A stretch of 64,000 bases of DNA. Origin: Pseudobutyrivibrio xylanivorans (GTDB lineage Bacteria; Bacillota; Clostridia; Lachnospirales; Lachnospiraceae). How positions within the stretch are numbered: position 1 is the first letter of the stretch; the number at the start of each line of letters is the position of its first letter. Where the stretch lies: NCBI RefSeq assembly GCF_008935055.1, contig NZ_CP043028.1:2758501-2822500 (forward strand). The letters run 5' to 3'. A program made the translations under genes and the position numbers. Shown here piece after piece: positions 61,331 through 64,000 of this stretch. The notes beneath the pieces are model-generated. The model made no database searches and was not told the origin of the DNA. It saw only the letters and a list, made by a program, of their open reading frames with translations.

Positions 61331-62437
61331 ATGGCATTAAAGACAAAAACAATTGGATTTGTTGGACTTGGACTAATTGGGGGAAGCATTGCAAAGGCAA
61401 TCTTAAAAATATATCCAAACACAAGAATACTGGCCACAGCATCCAGAGAATCTACAATCGAGGCGGCTTTTGAGGAAAGGTTAATTGACAATAATGGAAA
61501 GCTGAAAATCCATCAATTCGGTCAGTGCGATATTATCTTTCTATGCAGTCCTGTAAAGGTAAACTGTGATTATCTTCGTCAGCTGAAGGATGTTGTTAAG
61601 CCTGACTGTATAATCACTGATGTAGGTTCTGTAAAAGGTGATATTACTGCTGTTGCCAGGGAGCTTGGCATTACAAATCAGTTCATTGGAGGTCATCCAA
61701 TGACAGGTTCTGAGCTTACCGGTCTTGAGCACTCTTCTGCTCACCTTCTTGAAAATGCATACTATATTCTTACCGCAGATTCTGATATGAGTAAGCAAAC
61801 CTACGATGACTTTTCATCATATATTGAAAGCATTGGAGCAATTCCAATCAAGCTTTCACCAGAGGAACATGACGAAGCAACTGCCACAGTTTCTCATCTT
61901 CCACATGTAGTTGCAGCTGCTCTTGTAAATCTTGTACAGGATACCGATGATGAGCGTGCCATAAAAAAGACAATAGCCGCAGGTGGATTTAAGGATATTA
62001 CAAGAATTGCCTCCGGCTCTCCTACAATGTGGCAACATATTTTCCTAAGTAACAAAGATGCAGTTTTAAAATTGATAGATGATTATCAAGCTGAACTAAA
62101 TAAATTTAGGGATGCAATTGCTGATGCTAATGCAGATGATATTCTTTCTCTTTGGACAAAGGCCAAAGATTATCGTGACTCCATCACCATTCCAGGCAAT
62201 GCTTTGATTCGTATTTACGAATTATACTGCGATATCGATGATAGACCTGGTACTTTGGTTGGAGTTCTTCAGCTACTGGCAAATGCAGACATCAGTGTTA
62301 AAAATATCGATATTATTCATAACAGAGAATTTGAGCCAGGTGTTCTTCGAATCGAATTTTACACAGATGAAGCCATGAAAAAGGCTCAGACTGTTTTAAC
62401 ACACAATAATTACTACGTAAGACAAAGAACAAATTAA
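61331..62437 (+). CDS. tyrA: Prephenate dehydrogenase with ACT domain
   Basis: A 368-residue enzyme that oxidatively decarboxylates prephenate to 4-hydroxyphenylpyruvate for tyrosine. The Rossmann motif is [18 protein letters not shown]. Active-site segments are [37 protein letters not shown] and [18 protein letters not shown]-terminal ACT domain (about residues 295-366, [20 protein letters not shown]) suggests feedback control by an amino acid, probably tyrosine. It is followed by aroA after 15 bases. Confidence 0.95.
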   Translation: MALKTKTIGFVGLGLIGGSIAKAILKIYPNTRILATASRESTIEAAFEERLIDNNGKLKIHQFGQCDIIFLCSPVKVNCDYLRQLKDVVKPDCIITDVGSVKGDITAVARELGITNQFIGGHPMTGSELTGLEHSSAHLLENAYYILTADSDMSKQTYDDFSSYIESIGAIPIKLSPEEHDEATATVSHLPHVVAAALVNLVQDTDDERAIKKTIAAGGFKDITRIASGSPTMWQHIFLSNKDAVLKLIDDYQAELNKFRDAIADANADDILSLWTKAKDYRDSITIPGNALIRIYELYCDIDDRPGTLVGVLQLLANADISVKNIDIIHNREFEPGVLRIEFYTDEAMKKAQTVLTHNNYYVRQRTN

Positions 62438-62452
62438 AAGGATTTATGAGTT

Positions 62453-63733
62453 ATGACTATTACTAAGGTTAAAAGCCTAAAGGGCGAAATAACTGTTCCA
62501 GGAGATAAATCAATTAGCCACCGTGGCGTTATGTTTGGCGCTATTTCTGAAGGTATAACAGAGCTTACCGGGTTTTTGGATGGTGCAGATTGCAGGTCTA
62601 CCATCGCATGCTTTAGAGACATGGGGATTGATATAAAGCAAGAGTCGGACCATGTTGTAATTCACGGTAAAGGATTGCATGGTCTTACTGCGCCTAAGCA
62701 AATGCTTGATGTTGGAAACAGCGGAACCACTACCAGACTTATTTCCGGAATTTTAGCTGGACAGCCATTTGTAAGCTCCTTAAATGGTGATGAATCTATA
62801 CAGAAGAGGCCTATGGGAAGAATTATCACCCCTCTTTCACAAATGGGTGCTCATATTCGCTCAATCAAAAACAACAACTGCGCTCCTCTTGAAATTGGCG
62901 GTAGTCCTTTAAAAGCTATCCATTATGACTCTCCTGTTGCTTCTGCTCAGGTAAAATCCTGTGTGCTTTTGGCTGGACTTTATGCTGATGGTATTACTTC
63001 TGTGACCGAGCCTGTAATATCTCGTAATCACTCTGAGCTTATGCTTTCAGGATTTGGCGCTGATATAAAGTCCGAAGGTTTGACAGCATCAATAGTTGGA
63101 AATCCAAAACTGGTTGGTCAAAAAATCGAAGTACCTGGCGATATTTCTTCAGCTGCATACTTTATTGTTGCAGGTCTTATATGCCCTAATGCTGATTTAT
63201 TAATTAAAAACGTAAATACGAATCCTACACGTGCAGGAATCATTAAAGTAGCCCAGGCCATGGGTGGAAATATAGAATTATTAAATGAACGAGTTGTAAG
63301 TGGTGAACCAGTAGCTGATATCCATGTAACTACAAGTGAGCTCCACGGATGCGAAGTTTCAGGTGAAATAATACCAGCCCTTATAGACGAAATCCCTGTA
63401 ATTGCAGTTATGGCTGCCTGTGCAACAGGTACTACTGTAATAAAGGATGCAGCAGAATTAAAAGTAAAAGAAAGCGACCGTATCGCTACAGTCACAGAGA
63501 ACCTCAAAAATATGGGTTGTGATATGACTCCTACTGATGACGGAATGATTATAAACGGTGGCAAGGTACTCCACGGCACTACCGTAAATACGTATATAGA
63601 TCACCGCATTGCCATGGCCTTTGCAATAGCAGGACTTGTAGCTGATGGAGAAACAACTTTTGACAACGAAGATTGTTGTTGTATTTCATATCCAGATTTC
63701 TTTAAAACATTAAATAACCTCACTAACCAATAA
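62453..63733 (+). CDS. aroA: 3-phosphoshikimate 1-carboxyvinyltransferase (EPSP synthase)
   Basis: A 426-residue EPSP synthase, the shikimate-pathway step that joins shikimate-3-phosphate and phosphoenolpyruvate. Signatures are [76 protein letters not shown] and [13 protein letters not shown]. The length is normal. The codons for its last residues form the 5' arm of the terminator. Confidence 0.97.
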   Translation: MTITKVKSLKGEITVPGDKSISHRGVMFGAISEGITELTGFLDGADCRSTIACFRDMGIDIKQESDHVVIHGKGLHGLTAPKQMLDVGNSGTTTRLISGILAGQPFVSSLNGDESIQKRPMGRIITPLSQMGAHIRSIKNNNCAPLEIGGSPLKAIHYDSPVASAQVKSCVLLAGLYADGITSVTEPVISRNHSELMLSGFGADIKSEGLTASIVGNPKLVGQKIEVPGDISSAAYFIVAGLICPNADLLIKNVNTNPTRAGIIKVAQAMGGNIELLNERVVSGEPVADIHVTTSELHGCEVSGEIIPALIDEIPVIAVMAACATGTTVIKDAAELKVKESDRIATVTENLKNMGCDMTPTDDGMIINGGKVLHGTTVNTYIDHRIAMAFAIAGLVADGETTFDNEDCCCISYPDFFKTLNNLTNQ

Positions 63734-63752
63734 AGTTAGTGAGGTACTTTTT
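63718..63752 (+). terminator. tyrA-aroA terminator
   Basis: CCTCACTAAC (63718-63727) pairs perfectly with GTTAGTGAGG (63735-63744) around a 7-base loop, followed by TAC and a run of T. The 5' arm is inside the end of aroA, and the T-run overlaps the stop codon of the converging minus-strand gene. Confidence 0.85.
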
Positions 63753-64000
63753 TACCAATGAGTCTTATGCTCATCAATTATTTTATTCGTCTCAAGATTA
63801 ATAAGATAAAAACCTTTAAGGCTTGCCTCTGTCTGACCCAAAGAATTTCCATTTTCATCGAGAGGCTCTGCCTCAAGTACAAGCTCTAAGCAGTCATTTC
63901 CATTCTCATCCTGCTTTAAGCCATTATCGTAGAGATTGTATTCATAGCTTTCATCCCTATAAACTGTTCCTCTAACATTTCCTTTTGCAGTATAGCTTAA
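63752..64000 (-). CDS. Hypothetical protein, C-terminal part (partial)
   Basis: The last 82 residues of a minus-strand gene whose start lies beyond the right edge. The visible part is hydrophilic and acidic, with two similar turns (LKQDENGNDCLELVLEAEPL and LDENGNSLGQTEASLKG) that hint at a beta-rich repeat, and it ends in IIDEHKTHW. I do not recognise the family. It converges on aroA, and its stop codon lies within the aroA terminator T-run. Confidence 0.7.
   Translation of the reverse strand, partial: LSYTAKGNVRGTVYRDESYEYNLYDNGLKQDENGNDCLELVLEAEPLDENGNSLGQTEASLKGFYLINLETNKIIDEHKTHW

Noticed and set aside
1..64000. CRISPR arrays, tRNA/rRNA genes, insertion sequences, prophage
   Set aside because: No regularly spaced direct repeats, tRNA-like cloverleafs, transposase or phage genes were seen in reading the gaps and frames.

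Overview
The window is a chromosomal housekeeping block from a low-GC, anaerobic Gram-positive bacterium, most likely a Lachnospiraceae member of the Butyrivibrio/Pseudobutyrivibrio/Roseburia type. Evidence for this is the A+T-rich composition, strong GGAGG ribosome sites, RecU, RemA, Asp23, RqcH, a short HisG with HisZ, an Rnf complex and a biotin-dependent Na+ decarboxylase set. The taxonomic call is an inference from gene content. I see no rRNA, tRNA, CRISPR array, insertion sequence or prophage. Coding is dense, and the longest stretch without a gene is about 255 bp.

Layout, left to right. 1-8407 (minus): his operon hisZ-hisG-hisD-hisB-hisIE, running into a radical-SAM pair and RNase E/G (cut by the left edge). 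8410-18002 (minus): recU, rluA-like and ygiQ; then a long operon yicC-remA-gmk-rpoZ-rimO-pgsA-pncC-rsmD-coaD-coiled-coil protein. 18144-23810: rqcH (plus) converging on asp23-fakA-like-recG (minus). 23917-35715 (minus): rpmB; then proB-DUF896-cyclo-ligase-proA-miaB-ruvA-ruvB-zapA-U32-ftsW/rodA-pbp. 35857-41013 (minus): rnfCDGEAB. 41183-42460: a YprB-like nuclease (plus) and a structured RNA. 42450-48154 (minus): cheR; rpiR-BaiN-like-cmk-ispH-rpsA. 48240-53373 (minus): two carboxyltransferases with a biotin carrier and Na+-pump subunits. 53531-61160 (minus): scpA-scpB flanked by two structured RNAs; icd; leuS; an EF-G paralogue. 61331-64000: tyrA-aroA (plus), then the end of an unknown gene (minus).

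Rnf (ferredoxin:NAD+ oxidoreductase ion pump) and the decarboxylase pump fit an anaerobe that relies on membrane ion gradients. The rest covers amino-acid synthesis (His, Pro, aromatics), wall synthesis and division, DNA repair and recombination, and translation.

The most interesting observation is a three-copy structured RNA family (42245-42402 plus, 53531-53620 minus, 55002-55086 minus). The copies share invariant sequence blocks, and their helices differ by compensatory base changes. Two copies bracket scpAB: one is the scpA leader, and the other is followed by a U-tract after scpB. I could not match it to any RNA class I know. A second, unrelated GC-rich rod-like element lies between leuS and icd. 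Other regulatory observations are intrinsic terminators interlocked with the next gene's promoter, two divergent promoter pairs with overlapping elements, and a recG terminator inside the rqcH coding sequence.
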